From assembly GCA_028386065.3 (NCBI GenBank), contig JAKUCV010004511.1, positions 124,001 through 188,000 on the forward strand: a stretch of DNA of 64,000 nucleotides, given 5' to 3'. The notes beneath the pieces are model-generated. The model was given only the letters and a program-made list of their open reading frames with translations, did no database searches and was not told the DNA's origin. Shown here piece after piece: positions 22,401 through 36,391 of the stretch. Source of the stretch: Turnera subulata (taxonomy: Eukaryota; Streptophyta; Magnoliopsida; Malpighiales; Passifloraceae). The number at the start of each line of letters is the position of its first letter. Position 1 is the first letter of the stretch. The position numbers and the translations under genes were made by a program.

Positions 22401-23695
22401 GCCTACCTTACCTCACGTGGCAAAATTGTGGCGCCATATTAATTTTACTCATAAAAATGAAAGGCTCATTCATGCCATTGATTCTATTCTATTGTATCGT
22501 TTACATCCAACCAAACCTGCCATTAGTTCATTCTTGGAAAGTGGGGATTTATATTATAAAAGATTAGCATAACAAAGGGCAGACGCTAGCAAGATACTGT
22601 TAGTGCAAGATATTTTCAGTTGCTTAAGAAATAATTGAGGTTTGGATTATAATTGGATTACATAATACTATATAAGAAGAAACAGTTGGGTTTGTGATTG
22701 CAACAAATTTAGTCTTTAGAAACATGTGACATTATTCATGTAAACCCTATGAAAAGTTGCAGCAACAGCTATGAATATTGTGCACTAGCCTTCTATCCAG
22801 AACCGGGCAGCTTTCAGGATTACAGGTGTATTGTTCTGATAGCTGGCTGCAAATGCGAAGCATTTGGAGTCTAGGATGATAATAATGTGGTCAATCTGAA
22901 GATGATTGAACAATGACGATAACGATCTGTTATGTTTTCCTGTCAGATAGAGTAACTCTCAGGCAAACAACCCTACCTTAAGCTGGACCCCGAGCCGAAA
23001 AAGTGATGAGCATCTCAGTGATCGGATAGTACTGTGAAGAAAATGGATATTTCTTCTTCAGAATGTTCTTAAAAGTCATTAAACCGGGACAGGATATGGT
23101 AAAGTCTTGCCACCAAGTACAAGTGTCTAGCAGAAAACCAATGGATTTGGAGTGAGGGGTTAAAATGTTGCAGAAACTGCATGTGTGTAAACATGTTAGA
23201 TTCGACTAGGGGGTTTCAAACGCGGCACACAAGCCATCTGTTACAGCGAATGCCTATCTATCAGGTTTTTTGGCAGGAGATGTGGCAACAATACCTAGTG
23301 GACAGTTATGTAATGTATGTGCTCCCCTGTGACCATTCTGAAAAGTCATGCACAACAGCAATGATCTTGAGCTGCACACGTAAATGATCCTATAGAATTA
23401 GGCTTATGAAGCTTGTGGACCCACTTGTCAATTTGGCCACATGATTTGATCTTCACATTATAAAGCCAACCCAATTTTGGAACCATCTGTGTGTTTCTCT
23501 CCAGCCACCTTCATCCTACAGCATTAGTCTTCCTGGAAGTATTCAAAATCTTAATCACCAACAGCTGCACGTATTCTCCTAACCATTAAAAGTAACTTCT
23601 CCTCACATCCTTTCATATTAGCAGCTTTGGCCGAAGCTCAGCATATCTGAAGCAGGATTGATTGAAGCACAACATTTCTGAAGAAAGAAACAAAG
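18204..23695. other. Intergenic region upstream of LAZY1, no supported gene
   Basis: About 5.5 kb of single-copy-looking AT-rich DNA. It contains a TA dinucleotide repeat at 19388-19441 and several poly-A or poly-T runs. Open frames at 19998-20492 and 22264-22572 have no recognisable similarity or gene-like context. A TATA-like ATTATAAAGC near 23457 could serve LAZY1, about 240 bases before its ATG. Confidence 0.5.
19388..19441. repeat. TA microsatellite
   Basis: An uninterrupted run of AT dinucleotides of about 50 bases. Confidence 0.95.
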
Positions 23696-26476
23696 ATGAA
23701 GGTAAGGCCTTCTCTGTACTTGGAATATGTTAATATATATCTCTAAGGCATTATGCACTAACAGTTGCATCCCCTTGATCACAGTTTCTAGGCTGGATGC
23801 ACCGGAAATTCCGACAGAATGAACCTCTCAAGGATCTTGCCGTTGGTAAGTTTTATTAGCAATCCAGATTTTCATGCAGATTTTTAACAATAAAGAAAAT
23901 AACGCAATAGCATACTTGTAAGGCAATCAGGCATTGCTCACTTTGAACACCTTTTCTTTATCTTGTGAGGGAAAACGGGGCTGTTGGCCAAATAGCCTTT
24001 CAATAACATTAGCTTTGTAATAAACACGGCATATATTTATAAACAGTTTCAATCTCTAGAGATAAGTTGCCCCAAGGTCGCCAGTATAGTATCATTTTTC
24101 AGTAACTAGTACTTCATTTGCCAGCATAGACTCTACTCCCAACTATACCGTCTAAAGTTCCTCCAGTTCAGCTCTGACAACAGAGCAACCGGTAACAGAA
24201 TGCAAGATACCCATAAGTCATTTCTTGAGCCATTCTACCTGCACCTACAACGCTAGTCTATATCAGTTCGTCGAACTCTTACCATCTAGTGAATACCCAC
24301 CTACCTAATCGATCTTCAGGTCTGACCTGATGTTCCTGTTAGCTTGACAGATTTCCTGCACCCCCTACATTTCACCATAACAGATAAATGGCATGAACTG
24401 CCACTCTAACATGGTTCCTTCGACCTAAAAACCATCAGCAGAGAAATTTGTTTTCAGCTAAGAATATATTTCTTAGCACAGGATCATTTTTAATCATAAA
24501 TACATCTGTTTCCCAAGTAAAATTTCACTAACCATGGTTCTCTGAATTCTGATACTCTGTATCATGCAATGTTCAACTAACAACAGAAACTCTTGACATT
24601 CATGCAAACTGCATGGCATTGTCATCTCATCCTCCTTCAATTACATTCTTGTGTCAGGAAATCCTTGCAATTGCCTTACAGGGCAGGCGTCACTGGAGGA
24701 GCAACAGTTCTTCCCAAAACAAAACTATGGCAGCAGACCATTTAGGCTAACCCAGAAAGAAAATCTTCGAAAATCTTTTGCCGGTTTAGAGGCATTGAGA
24801 GTAGAAGAAGAGGAGGACTATGACGAAGAATCTTCTGTTGCAATGTCTGAGTTATTCCATGGTTTTCTTGCCATTGGGACCCTTGGATCAGATACAGTCA
24901 CTAATGGCCCATCAACCCCAACATTTCCTATCTCTGTTGAGAATATAACTGAAAAAGAGACTGAAGTAACAGAGAATGAACTGAAACTCATCAATGATGA
25001 GTTGGAGAAGGTTTTCGCAGAAGAGTGCTGCAATGATTCATCAGGAAGAAATAGCTATGTCAGCGCAGGAAGAAGCAGCCATGGTAGCACCATCACACTG
25101 AGTGGCAAGCCACTGGAAGGCCAAGAGAGTAATGGGAATGGCACTGCAGTTTGTCCTCTACAGGGATATCTTTTCGGGTCATCTATTGAACTTTCTGAGA
25201 CAACACCTGTGGCAAAGAAGGAACACAGGACATCTCTTGGTGAGCTGTTTCAAAAGACTAAAATGGCAGAGGAGTATCCTGGAGTGAAATTTGAGAGAGA
25301 AGAGAAGCGAATCGACAAGGAAGCGGATAAATCTGCTGTGAATCTCATGAAAAAGATTCTTAGGAAAAAAATGCTGCATGCTTCTTCAAGGAATTCTACT
25401 TCAGCAGATGGTGGTCCTGTTGATTCCAATTCTGCAGAAACCAAGCTGCACAAGGTACGTCCCAAACGCCACAAACTTTGTGTTTGATGTAGAGTTGGTA
25501 TTTCATTGTACCTATTGCTAAATCAGCCAATGTCTCATGTTGTTGCCTAACTCAAGCCCCAGTTGACTGCCTAGTGAACAAAAAAAAATAATAATAATAA
25601 TAAATAAAAGAAAATATGATGCAATAAATAATTCTATATATATTGATCGTGCAGCCACATGATCATCAGTTGCATCTGAACATACACTAACAAGAGAAAC
25701 CAGGATATGTCCTCCTTAAACAACTAAGTGACAAATATGCAAACCAAGACTTTTTGTTCTTTTCTTCTCAGTTGTGAAGATATAATGACTAACTACTAAA
25801 AAATCCACTTCAGAAAATTCACTTAGAGGTTTTGAGTCATACATTCTCTGTGTTTTTTGACAAGTTTGTGGCTGATGTTTGGTGTACAGATCCTGCATAT
25901 GTTCCACAGAAAAGTTCATCCTGAGAGCTCAACATCCACTGAGAAGGCAGCTAAGCCCCCAAAATATGAGAACAAGAAGTACAGCATCAATAGGGGACAG
26001 AACACTGGCGGCCAGATGATTTCAGATGAAGACATCACCATTATTCCACAGAGAGCTCCCTCAAAACGAAGTTTAAGGCGCCACAAAAGTCAATCTAACC
26101 CACCCCACTTCATGTTTGCCGGCTGCGACTCAAATGGTAGCAGGGAATGCTGGATCAAAACAGATGCAGACTGTAAGTACTACTTTCTGGACCACGTGAT
26201 GGTCTGCTCTAGAACTCCACTTCGTTGAATTAAACAGTCCTTCACCACTCCATATATGTTCATTTTAGTATCCTCAGAAATATACATGTTCCTCTACTGT
26301 CATTAGATCATGATTAACACTAGGTGTAAGCAATAAGAGTTAAGCATTCTGAATAATGACTGCACCTGGTAAATGCCACTTCATCATCTAATCAATAACC
26401 TGATGATTCTGGTACTACTTGAAAGAAGATCCTGATTGTGCTACTTTGCAATGCAGACCTCGTCTTGGAGCTCTAG
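23696..26476 (+). CDS. LAZY1: LAZY1-like gravitropism protein (IGT family), 5 exons
   Basis: Exons by splice sites and frame: 23696-23701, 23785-23845, 24658-25454, 25890-26172, 26457-26476, giving 388 residues. The first exon codes only MK and the last only the end of a Tyr codon plus LVLEL-stop. This tiny-first, tiny-last layout is typical of IGT/LAZY genes. Visible conserved parts: the N-terminal FLGWMHRKFRQN, the IGT motif in FHGFLAIGTLGS, CPLQGYLFGS, KKEHRTSLGELF, a basic LMKKILRKKM stretch, ILHMFHRKVHPE and the C-terminal CWIKTDADYLVLEL (EAR-like end). LAZY1 proteins act in gravity signalling in shoots, at the plasma membrane and in the nucleus, and set branch angle through polar auxin transport. 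Every junction keeps the frame and no stop interrupts it, so the gene looks functional. LAZY1 is preferred over root-type DRO1/LAZY4 paralogues because of the CPLQGYLFGS and HRTSLGELF blocks. Confidence 0.93.
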
Positions 26477-28599
26477 AGGGCAGATATTGCATTCAAGTAT
26501 CATTTTCAAAGTGTCATCCCCAACTTCCGGGGATTATTATTGAGCCTGTATGAATAACTGTTATGGTTGATTAGTTCCCTAGTAATATGTGAGTGTCTAT
26601 GGTATGGAAAACTTTGCCGGGACAAACAAATAAAAAGGCAGTCCTCTCCCAGAAATCTGCCTTCTTCAGTAGTCAATGTGTGATGCAAGGTAATGCACGT
26701 TGTGCGAGTAAATGTATTGGAGATGTTATCAAGTCAACTTGGGAAGTTTGAAGTCAGTACCAACAACATGAGCTGGAAATCACAGATGCCCAACAAAAAA
26801 GTTCAGAAGCTAGACATCATCCATAAACACACCAAGATACAAGGCCCCAAACCACCAGAGACAGAGTAGGAAACCCAGCAGCTCTTACAAACTCTTGTCA
26901 GCAGGAGTCAGAAAATTGTGTAGAGCTTGGGCTGTCTGAGTAAACTTTGTATCATTTTTTGGTGGGAAATCATTTGTAGTCCCAAGTTTTCAGATTAAAT
27001 GTATGTGGACTTTAGATTTCTGTTTTCCAATATCAAAGCAAAGTTGATATTCTGATCACTTTCTCTTTCTTGATTCTTGTAGAGAAGTTTTTATCTCCCT
27101 TGAGATCTTATTCCACTAGATAATCTGATCACTTTCTGGTTAAAACAGAAAATTTGCAATCCATAATTTTTTTTAATCAGTACCCTTCCCATGATGTTGA
27201 ATTATGTTAAGCATTAAGAAAACAATTTTCAAGAAAATGTTCTGATGTAGAGAACATTTTGTACTTCTGCAAGTTAAGTACTCATGAAGCTCTAAAAGAC
27301 ACATGCGGCAGTTATACAGTTCCTTAATCTTTGACAAAATCCTTCCTTTTTGGCAAACCCCTGAGAGGATGATAATTAGTGCGCTGCTTGAGATATATAG
27401 AGCGCAGAAGAAAAGGTGTCAGTAATACAGAATATGGAACTCAAAATTTAATACCTGTCCCTTCTTAACTTCACAAGAATAACATCCAAGGTATACAGGC
27501 TTACTAATATTCTACGAGTATTCTGACAAAAGTATACTACGAGTATCATATTCAGATAAATTTCCTAGTGTTCCAAATCCTGCATGACTATGACTACACA
27601 TGAACTGGAATTCATAAAAATTCAAGGGGGTGCAAACAAATGTACCTGAAGCTGCCAAAAGCTTTTTCTGCTTGAATGACTAGACGGGCAACCTATTGGA
27701 AACAATAAAGCAAATCATGCACCAAATGCACTTGACACATGTCATACTTGCTCCTATGAGAACATTATAGTCAAAGAAAATAATGATCAAGCGAGCATAC
27801 GAATTAAAATTAGTCATATCTGTTTCTCCTCTTAGAATTTTGAGGGCTTCCTAAATGAATACACTGATCTCATTGGTACTTTTTGTAAAAAACAAAAGCG
27901 GTAAGATTTCGGATTCGAATCTCAACTTTAAAATCAACAAGTATTAAAAAAATGGATACACTGTAGCAAGTAAGCTGTTGCCATTAATTCAGAGCAACCA
28001 GGTTTCGACTAAAAGATGCAAGTAATTTGTCCCAGGCAACTAGCCTTAAAGCTCAGAAAAGGGTAAAGTTTCTAGCATCAGTCTTCCCTTGAAGGCTTGA
28101 TCATTTAGTTTATATTGAAAGAAGTGCAAGTCATCTGTAGTTAGATTCCTTAAGACACTAAGGCAAATTAAGCTTTTAGGACAGAGACCTATCACAAGTT
28201 CCCCACTAAAGATGGATATCAAGATGAAGCAGTTAGTGTGCAAGGATAAAGAGTTTGCCATGACACACTGTCAAGAGGGTCCCCAACATGAGAGCTTCCT
28301 GTTCAAGTAAAACAGTCTTTCTGCGTGTCTTTCAAAGCATTTGACAATAATGCAAACAATAACAATATCCACTACAGAAAAAAAGAATGTGGCCTGTCCA
28401 CTGAGTGCACTGCTTCATAAGCTCAATGCTCAGATTGGATTTCTCAAAGTCTGATCTTTTTCTTTTTTAAGAGTTCAACTTTCAATACATAACATGAAGT
28501 GAACAGACGGTACATTCCTTCTTACAGAACCAACAAATTCTCATACAAATCAATGGTATGAAGAAAATAAAGGATGAACACAGGAACCACGGAACGCTG
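26477..28599. other. Intergenic region between convergent LAZY1 and sphingosine lyase genes
   Basis: Contains both 3' UTRs and a short SINE at 27867-27949. No other gene seen. Confidence 0.6.
27867..27949 (+). mobile_element. Short SINE fragment with target duplication
   Basis: B-box-like GATTCGAATC with an A-rich 3' end. Flanked by AAATGAATACACTG (27853-27866) and AAATGGATACACTG (27950-27963), which differ at one base. Only about 83 bases, so it is 5'-truncated or internally deleted. Confidence 0.55.
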
Positions 28600-31500
28600 C
28601 TAGCACGCACTGTCCATGTAATTTACTAACAATTCTCCAACCATAGATCTATCCGGTATTCTCCCTGCAGCACCATAAATTGGAGCCATACCTCCAGTTA
28701 CTGGACCTGGATTTTCTTTTACCTGGAAATTAAGAGAAAGGAAAAATAATCAAATTCATGATAAATTATACTGAATGGACCCTGCTCACATCTCTAGAAG
28801 CTTAGAGAGGCAGCCCCATAAGAAAGTAAATTCCGTAAGAACTGCATCTAATGGCCTCGAAAGCTATAGAGCCACTTTCAATTTTTTTTCATGAAAAGCA
28901 CTTACAATCTTGACAGATTCTCTCAAGTCCCGAAGGAATGTCTCGTAAACGGGTACATGTTGAAGAGTAACGCATATATGAACGCTGCATCAACCACATC
29001 ACATAATAAAAACACGATCAGTGAATAACAAACATACTCAGCAAATGTATTGAAAAATAGAACTCAGGATAGTGAACTTTAACTTGTACGAATTATTAGT
29101 ACCACTCACTACAACAATTATAATTAGTGATCCATATTGCAAAGAAAGTTTCATGTCTAAAGATGAGCAACACTTTTAAGTACATATTCCTTAAGAATAT
29201 CATATTTCTATCTAAGAAGACCAGTACCTGTTAGGTCTTTGCAATGCATTCAAATGCCAGCCTTTGGACGACATTATATCATTGACTTCAAATATGTCTA
29301 GCTCATTAGATCCAAATGCCACAATTGTCATGTCTGGCCTTCCAACGACAAATAACTCAGCTATCTCCTTTACCCTGGAGAAACAATGACCCTCAAGCTG
29401 AGGCAAACAAATTTGTAATATTATCCAAATGCGTAAAGAAAAAGAGGTAAGAAACACAAACCCTTTCTCTATTTTCTTCGATGTTTCCATTATTGCTCTT
29501 GTGTTATCCAAGTATCCTACAGGTTGTAACAAAACAGTCACCTCAAAGCAAATCATCCATGATTTAGCTAGATACAACATATAAGGAACTGAAGATATCA
29601 CCTTCTTGCCCCAGGGAGATCATTGCAGCCCATGCCCCAGCAATCAAACCCCCAGGCCTGCTTCCAGCAATGGTAGGAGACACATAGAGCCCGCCTGACC
29701 ACTCAGTTACTGCAGTAAAAGAGAGTAATATGTCACCAGAAGCACAGACTTGAACACCACAAATAAGAAAGGTTTACATCACCAAAAATTAAACTTATTG
29801 CAAGCCCCACATCTTCTGCTCATGAATATCCACACTGGGAATTATTATTGCAAGCAATACCCCTAAGAACAGCCCATCACCAGTCGCTTCAAGAGAAACC
29901 ACAAGGCACACCCGTGCCCCATCCACACACTCCCTTCCCAGAATTTTAGCACACAAAATCCAAGTGCAGAGCAGAGTAAAAATGTTTCAAACTTTTGTCT
30001 ATAAAACTCCATTACCCTGCTACAGTCCCAAAGCATGATCCATTTTTTAAACTTACAAACTAGACAGAACAATCCCTTTTAAAACTTGATCTGGTAAATA
30101 AATTTCACTTACCCGCAACAAATTGATGCTGTAGAAGTAGAAATTGGCAATGCAACGAAATGTTCAGCAGTGTGGCGACCATTTAACCAAATGACGGGAA
30201 AAAAAAACACATGTCAGAAAGAATCCAACCAGCATCATTAACAACAGTCAACAGCTAAGCCACTAATAGAGTCAGCAAGCCAAACAACACATTCAACACA
30301 AAAACGGAAATCAACAAGACTCAAATAGGCAGTCAAAAAACAAGGAATACTATATATACTTAATTAAGGGAATAAAAAAAATTATAAAAGATTAAGTGAG
30401 TGATGCATGAGATCCACCAATTAGAAAAAATCAGTCTGGACGACTTTCACAAAATGAAAAGATGGACTCGGGAAACCAGTTTCTCAAGGTAAAGTAGAAT
30501 GAAGGCACTGACTGCATTATACTTTACAAAATATAGCTAAAGCCGGTAGGAAGTTGAATTTAGCCAAAGAGAGACATACTGCCTATAATTACACATTCAG
30601 AATCATAATTTACCTTCCGAATATCATGATTTCTGTACAAAACTATACTCGTTCCTTTTGGAGCCAGACCATACTTGTGTACATCCACTGATATGGAGGT
30701 TACTCCTTTAACAGAAAAATCAAAAGGAGGAATAGGGTACCTGATAAGAATCATGAACAATATAAGTTTCACTCATAATGAAGAAACTTAGATAGCAAAC
30801 AAGTTAAAGTCAGCAAATGAACACATCATATGACATACACACAGGCTCTGACTACTAAATCTAAGTGAAGAATCAATGGAAAACACCAGCTGACATTGGT
30901 GAATAAATACTGATAACGTGGAATTGAAGGCGCAAACACTCAGACAAGTTCCAAAAGGATAAATGAGATCTTCTTTAAAATTGCTTATAAGATATGTAAT
31001 CCCAAGGGGCTTACGTAACAACTCTTATTGGCATACCATAGAATATGCCAAGGACCAGAAACTACAACAGCCACAAATGTGGCTCTTCAAAGGTTTCAAT
31101 TGAGTTGAAACAAATGAAGCTCAAACGTTACGGCGTTTTTACAAACTCAAATAATAGGAAAATTGCAGAGACCAAAAGTAGTCACCACGGGGTGAATAGG
31201 TAAGAAAGCATACCCAAGCTTACGAGCAAAAGGTAACACAAACCCACCAAGACAAAGGTCAACATGGAGACATAGTCCATATCTGTGAGCCAGTTCACCA
31301 AGCTCCTACAAAACATATATTAACATTCTTTCAATCAAGAGATATGAAGAATTTCAAATTCATATATATGCATGCCCCATTAAGCATAATGTCTGAACGG
31401 TGGAGTCGAAGTCAAATACCTCAATAGGATCAATGATGCCATGAGGAAATCCAGGGGCAGATCCAACGATCTGTAACATCATAATATCAAAATCAGATCA

Positions 31501-34463
31501 GAGTAACTCACTGTATTGTAACTTCTGTTAGGAAATGAGATGAAAGCTACTTGTGGAGGAAACAGATACCAAAATGGTGTTCTTGTTAATGTATCTTCTT
31601 ATTGCTTTGACATCAGCTCGAAACTCGACATTTACTGGAACTCGCCACAGCTTAATGTTAAAATATTGTGCAGCCTTGTCATATGCTGAGTGTGCAGATT
31701 CAGGTATGATCCTATGCTTGGAAAGAAATTCACCCACATTAATAACTTACAGACTCGAAATATATCATTCAAGGAAAAACAGGAATTAAAAAATGGGCAT
31801 ACATCTCCGGTCTTTTGATTCCCTTCTTAGCCTTCATGTAGTCACGGGATGATTTAACAGCCAACAATATACTTTCAGTGCCTCCAGATGTCATATTTCC
31901 ACATACTTCTCCTCCAGAAGCCTTTTCCTTACTTCCAAGTAGAGCAGCAGTCATTGCAACGACTTCTGCCTCAAATTGTGCAACACTTTGGAATACATCC
32001 AAATGCAATGGATTGGTATGTGAAAACCTGAAAATGAAATCCCCATCAGGTTCTGTTGAAGATCATCAAATTTGAAAGACCCAAAGCACATCAACATTGG
32101 AGCAGAAGAATCTACAAGGATAAGAGATATTCCTTTTACAGCACATGAAAATGATATGACAATCCTAATTACAAATGAGTGTTGGCCTAATCTTATCCTA
32201 GTCCTTAAATTATGAGAACCTCCACCACTGAGGATAAAGCAGTTCCTTGAGCAATCTAATGATCACGGAATTTTACTGAAATTACAAACTGCATTTATTT
32301 AAATTTAAAATATAATCCAAATTTTTTTGGCTATCGTAAATTAGAACAAGAAAAAGAAGTACTTGAAGAGGTGCTTCTACTATCTAACCAGGGGACCGAA
32401 ATTTCTGATTTGTATTCAAGAAACCTACTAGTTTCCCCTCTTCTGCAAGGAAACACTAACAGCAAGAATTGAATCTAGGAAAGTTTCCAGATGCACCAGT
32501 GAAATTCGCTACCATTCCAAAAAAAAATGTATTCTTAAGCCAGTGAGGTACGTACATCCATAGTAATTAGCTGCTTTATGCTTTGAACAGATAACTAAGT
32601 AGTTTAAGAAAATTGGAGAAGAAGCAGTGTCCATCTAACCTTCATTATATCCATTACAAACTTTTAACCGGCTGGAAAAAATGGACTAAGCAATACCAAG
32701 TTTAGAAATGAATTTAGAGCAAATTTTTATAGAATTGCGATTTATATCAATATAGCAGCAGATATGTATGTATCTTACTAACATTGAACATGCCTCATTT
32801 ATCAATGAAAAATGTCCTTCAGATTCACTTCCTCCGATATAGCTGCAAAAAGAAACAGAAGAGAAAATGAGTATCCCATAAAACTCAAGCACAACGATGA
32901 GTTACTTGAATCCGTAACAATGCAACTTATGTATAGAAAACCCATAGGCTACTTGCAAACATACACTGTACCAGAGCATTTCCCTTGCCAAACCACATCC
33001 TTTCTTTTCTGCTCTTTCAATTTCTCTATGACTCCTGTTCCTAACCCTTCCCTTGGTAGCTCTGATCTCCAGCCTTCTCTTTTGGATTTGCTTCCAGACT
33101 GCATCTGATCAACAACCTGTATGTTGTACAAGCCAAGAAAATCATAAGAACAAAAAATTCCCATAAAACGAACTTGTTATTTTTGCTTCAATAGCACATA
33201 AGGAAGTGCAAATGTTTCATTAATTACAGAACTCATTATAGGATATGTACAGTGAAGCAGTTTCAAGTGTGAGGACATTGGAGGTGAACTTCCTTAGAAG
33301 ATCATCCCATACAAAGCATATCAACAGAATGATTTCAACATATAACTTTTTAGTCAATGAATTGTAAGAATCTTCAAAGGCTCTGATCCTACTTAGCTCG
33401 GCCTTAAAGCATGTCCTCGTTGACTTCCTATCAATTAAAAGCATCGGTACAATAACTTGAATATGCAAATTTATAGCTCTGTAAGTCTTACACTGTTCCA
33501 TACCATTACATCTACGAGTTGCATCAAGAAGGAAGAAACAAATGCATGAGTCTATAACACCTAGCAGCTTTTTGCTGAAAAATTTTATGTGATGTAAAAT
33601 TTTAAGAAACAGGATCTGAAGCTGAACCAATTTGTAAAGCTAAAGCTTCCTGCAAGTGGCACACAAATTGAATACCCAAAAGTTCACCATATAACACTAG
33701 TACACAGCAGCGCGTAACAGAAGCCCAACAGCCAATAAAGGAAACAGACTCGGGGAAGATGTTTGACCTGCAGTACACATTTATACTATGAACTAACAGC
33801 CTTAGAAAGAGAAATAGAAAAAGGACAAAAGAAAAGGGAGGATGGCATTTAATGCAACAGTTCATTCTTCATAAATTTATCTCCTGGGTCAATGCACTAG
33901 ACACTTTGACACAGAAAACCAGGCAACCTCTCTGATTCAATCCCCATTTTTCACAGTCACATCATACACAAACCCCACAAATCTCTCGAGAATAACAATA
34001 AAACCTCTGCTTCACCAGATAAAAGAATTAAAAAGGAAAAAAAAAAAAAAGGCCAGACAAAAGACTAGGAAGCCGAACCTTCTGTTTCTTTGCATCGATA
34101 TAACCTTTGACGCCGGGCACCAACCTTACCAAAAAAAAAAAAAAAAGAGAGAAAAACCCAATTAATAAAATCGAAGACTTTAGTGAATAAACAACAGTGG
34201 CCTTATGAAATTTCGAAGAAGCAGGGGAGGTGGGTGCTTGCTTACTTGATAGAGCTCATGACAAAGCCGATAACAGTGGCCTTGAGCCCATTCTCGTGGA
34301 GGAAAGAAACAACAGAGTGGAGGAATCTGGCAACGAAGAGGGTCAGTAGAGGGACAAGCACCAGAGCCACAGGCTCGTACTCTGACAAGTAAGAATTCGC
34401 AGAAGCTCTGGATTCAATCAACAACTCCCTGGCGCGCAAAGTATCTTCCTTTATCGTTGTCAT
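28600..34463 (-). CDS. DPL1: Sphingosine-1-phosphate lyase, 15 exons, complete
   Basis: Exons, minus strand: 34463-34246, 34124-34079, 33116-32965, 32842-32783, 32027-31803, 31711-31570, 31470-31420, 31305-31214, 30740-30614, 30128-30113, 29709-29602, 29516-29462, 29374-29228, 28984-28906, 28722-28600. They total 1641 nt, or 546 residues; the Arabidopsis enzyme has about 544. It cleaves long-chain base 1-phosphates such as sphingosine- and phytosphingosine-1-phosphate to an aldehyde and phosphoethanolamine, ending sphingolipid signalling. An N-terminal membrane anchor is visible ([17 protein letters not shown], about residues 32-48), as expected for an ER protein. The PLP-dependent fold shows [18 protein letters not shown] and the PLP-lysine motif [13 protein letters not shown]. 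The active-site loop [20 protein letters not shown] is also intact. Exon 10 is only 16 nt (HQFVA). All junctions keep the frame. The presumed promoter is beyond 34521, with AATATAAGAA near 34595. Confidence 0.95.
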
Positions 34464-34484
34464 TTCTTGTTCTTGTCGTCGTTG

Positions 34485-34517
34485 TTGTTGCTTCTTCTTC
34501 TTCTTCTTCTTCTTCTG
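34485..34517 (-). repeat. GAA trinucleotide repeat in the lyase 5' leader
   Basis: Eight to nine GAA units on the coding strand, followed by CAA units, shortly before the ATG at 34463. Such purine repeats in 5' leaders can be length-polymorphic. Confidence 0.85.
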
Positions 34518-35823
34518 AGTTTATTGGTCGTTGAAAGAGGCAACAAAAAGAATATGAGAAAGAAATGAGTCACCTACACTACACCCGTTTGTTCTTATAT
34601 TCCTCGTCCTCGCTTTTATGGGTTTTTTTTTTTTTGAACAGCCTCGCTTTTATGGGTTAGTTTTAGTCTTTGCTGTTTTGTCACTACTTAGTACTTACAT
34701 TATTTCTTAAAAGAAAATATTCGGGATGGTGTGTTATTTGGCGTAAAAGATAAGAATTTTGTAATGGATAAACTAAAACAACTCAATTGATTAATATTTA
34801 AAGAAAGAAATGATTTCCCTTTTTTAGGTTTTCTCTTATCTAGTAAATAAAATATTTTTTTCAAGAAGTCACATCATCCTTGAAAAAAATTAATGTGACT
34901 ATGTATGTAAGTAGATGATACTCCTTTTTTAGCCTTGGGTTTTAAGGCATGGACTGTGTAGTGTGTAACAGTGCAAGACAAGATTGGATTTGGAATTTGG
35001 GAGCCATTTGTTTGGTTTCCCAGCTTTGTTCTTACTAAGATCTGGTGACGCAGCTAGATATAGTGGGTGAGTCTCCTAATTCAACTCTCATCACATATAA
35101 GGGTGAGTCACCCAATACTTAGAATTAGGAAACCATATTTACTCTCTATTCATCTATATTTGTACTGTACCCTCACCCGCACTTTCTGCTTAAACAATAC
35201 TCCTGAAGGAAGGAAATATTGCTTTTGCGGATGAACTTTTTTCTAGAGCCTACCCATTAAAGCTTCACAGATTCACCCAGTGTTCTGGTAACGTTTAAAA
35301 AAAGGATCAAGATATCAATTTTTAAGATAATATATATCTTTTAAGATAAAGATAAAATGTATGCATATGCATATCATGATAGATACAATTCTAATCAAAT
35401 ACCACTTCGAAACCTAATGCACAACTTCAAAAAATCTAGAAAACCAAAATACACAACTAACCATACATAACAAAGTAGGAATAGAAGTTATAACACATAA
35501 TTATCCTTTAATATAGTTTTTAGACTCTCCTCTATATCATATGTTTGTTGAAAATTTTTGAGAGATCAATTCAATGTCAATTACTCCAAAGTCCATAAAA
35601 TCCTCTCTAATAGGTAGGATATTTCTTTGTTGTGTAAGAAAATAAAAAAAGTAATATTTGAAATTTTGATAGCTAATATTGCTGTTGGCTTATCACCCAT
35701 ATAGATCTAAACAAGCTAGCTATAATATTCTTCTTAAGAAGAATTGTGATGTCTTTCTTAATCCCTCTGTGTTTGCGGATATACTGAGATGCTTTGTTTC
35801 AAAAGAAGCTTCTTAAATAGAGA

Positions 35824-35967
35824 GAGGTAGCGGCGCCTTGTAGCATAGTGGCGGCAATAGAGTATTGGTATGACGTCTAAGCCATCCTAGTTCCATATAT
35901 AGTAGGTGTGGGTAAGTGTAAGCAGGCTAGAGATTGGATAGCCTTAGTGCTTTAGATCAAAAGAAAA
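35824..35967 (+). mobile_element. Probable SINE with 9-bp target duplication
   Basis: Starts gaggtagcggcgcc, has an A-box-like TAGCATAGTGG and an A-rich 3' end (agatcaaaagaaaa). Flanked by AAATAGAGA at 35815-35823 and 35968-35976. The B box is degenerate. Confidence 0.5.
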
Positions 35968-36391
35968 AAATAGAGAAGGGGTGGGTGTATAAATAAGACA
36001 TTAAGAATAAAGATTGCTAAAATTTTAATATTTTTTTCTTAAAATATTTTGTCATTTTATGACCAAACAGATAATTGTGGGAGTGTGAATGTAAATCTTG
36101 GAAATGGGCTCCTTTTGGAGTTTTGGACCCAACAAAATACAAGTAGTTGCGTTTGAACAAAGTGTAGCTCGTAAGGGGATATGAGTTTTTTTTTTGTAAT
36201 AAACGTGAGAGGCTTCCTTTTTGTGGATGGGTTTAAAAGGAATAATGTTGTGAGGTGTGCTTAGTTGTGGCGTGCAAGAATGAATCAGCGGCGGCATTAA
36301 GTTGGCGTTTGCTTGCTTCTGGCTCTGTGATGGTTGAGGTTGAAACGTGTATGCATAGGGGGAGTTTGAGGTGACAATATCTTTGATAACG

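Noticed and set aside
22264..22572. A 102-residue open frame
   Set aside because: No similarity recognised and no gene-like context.
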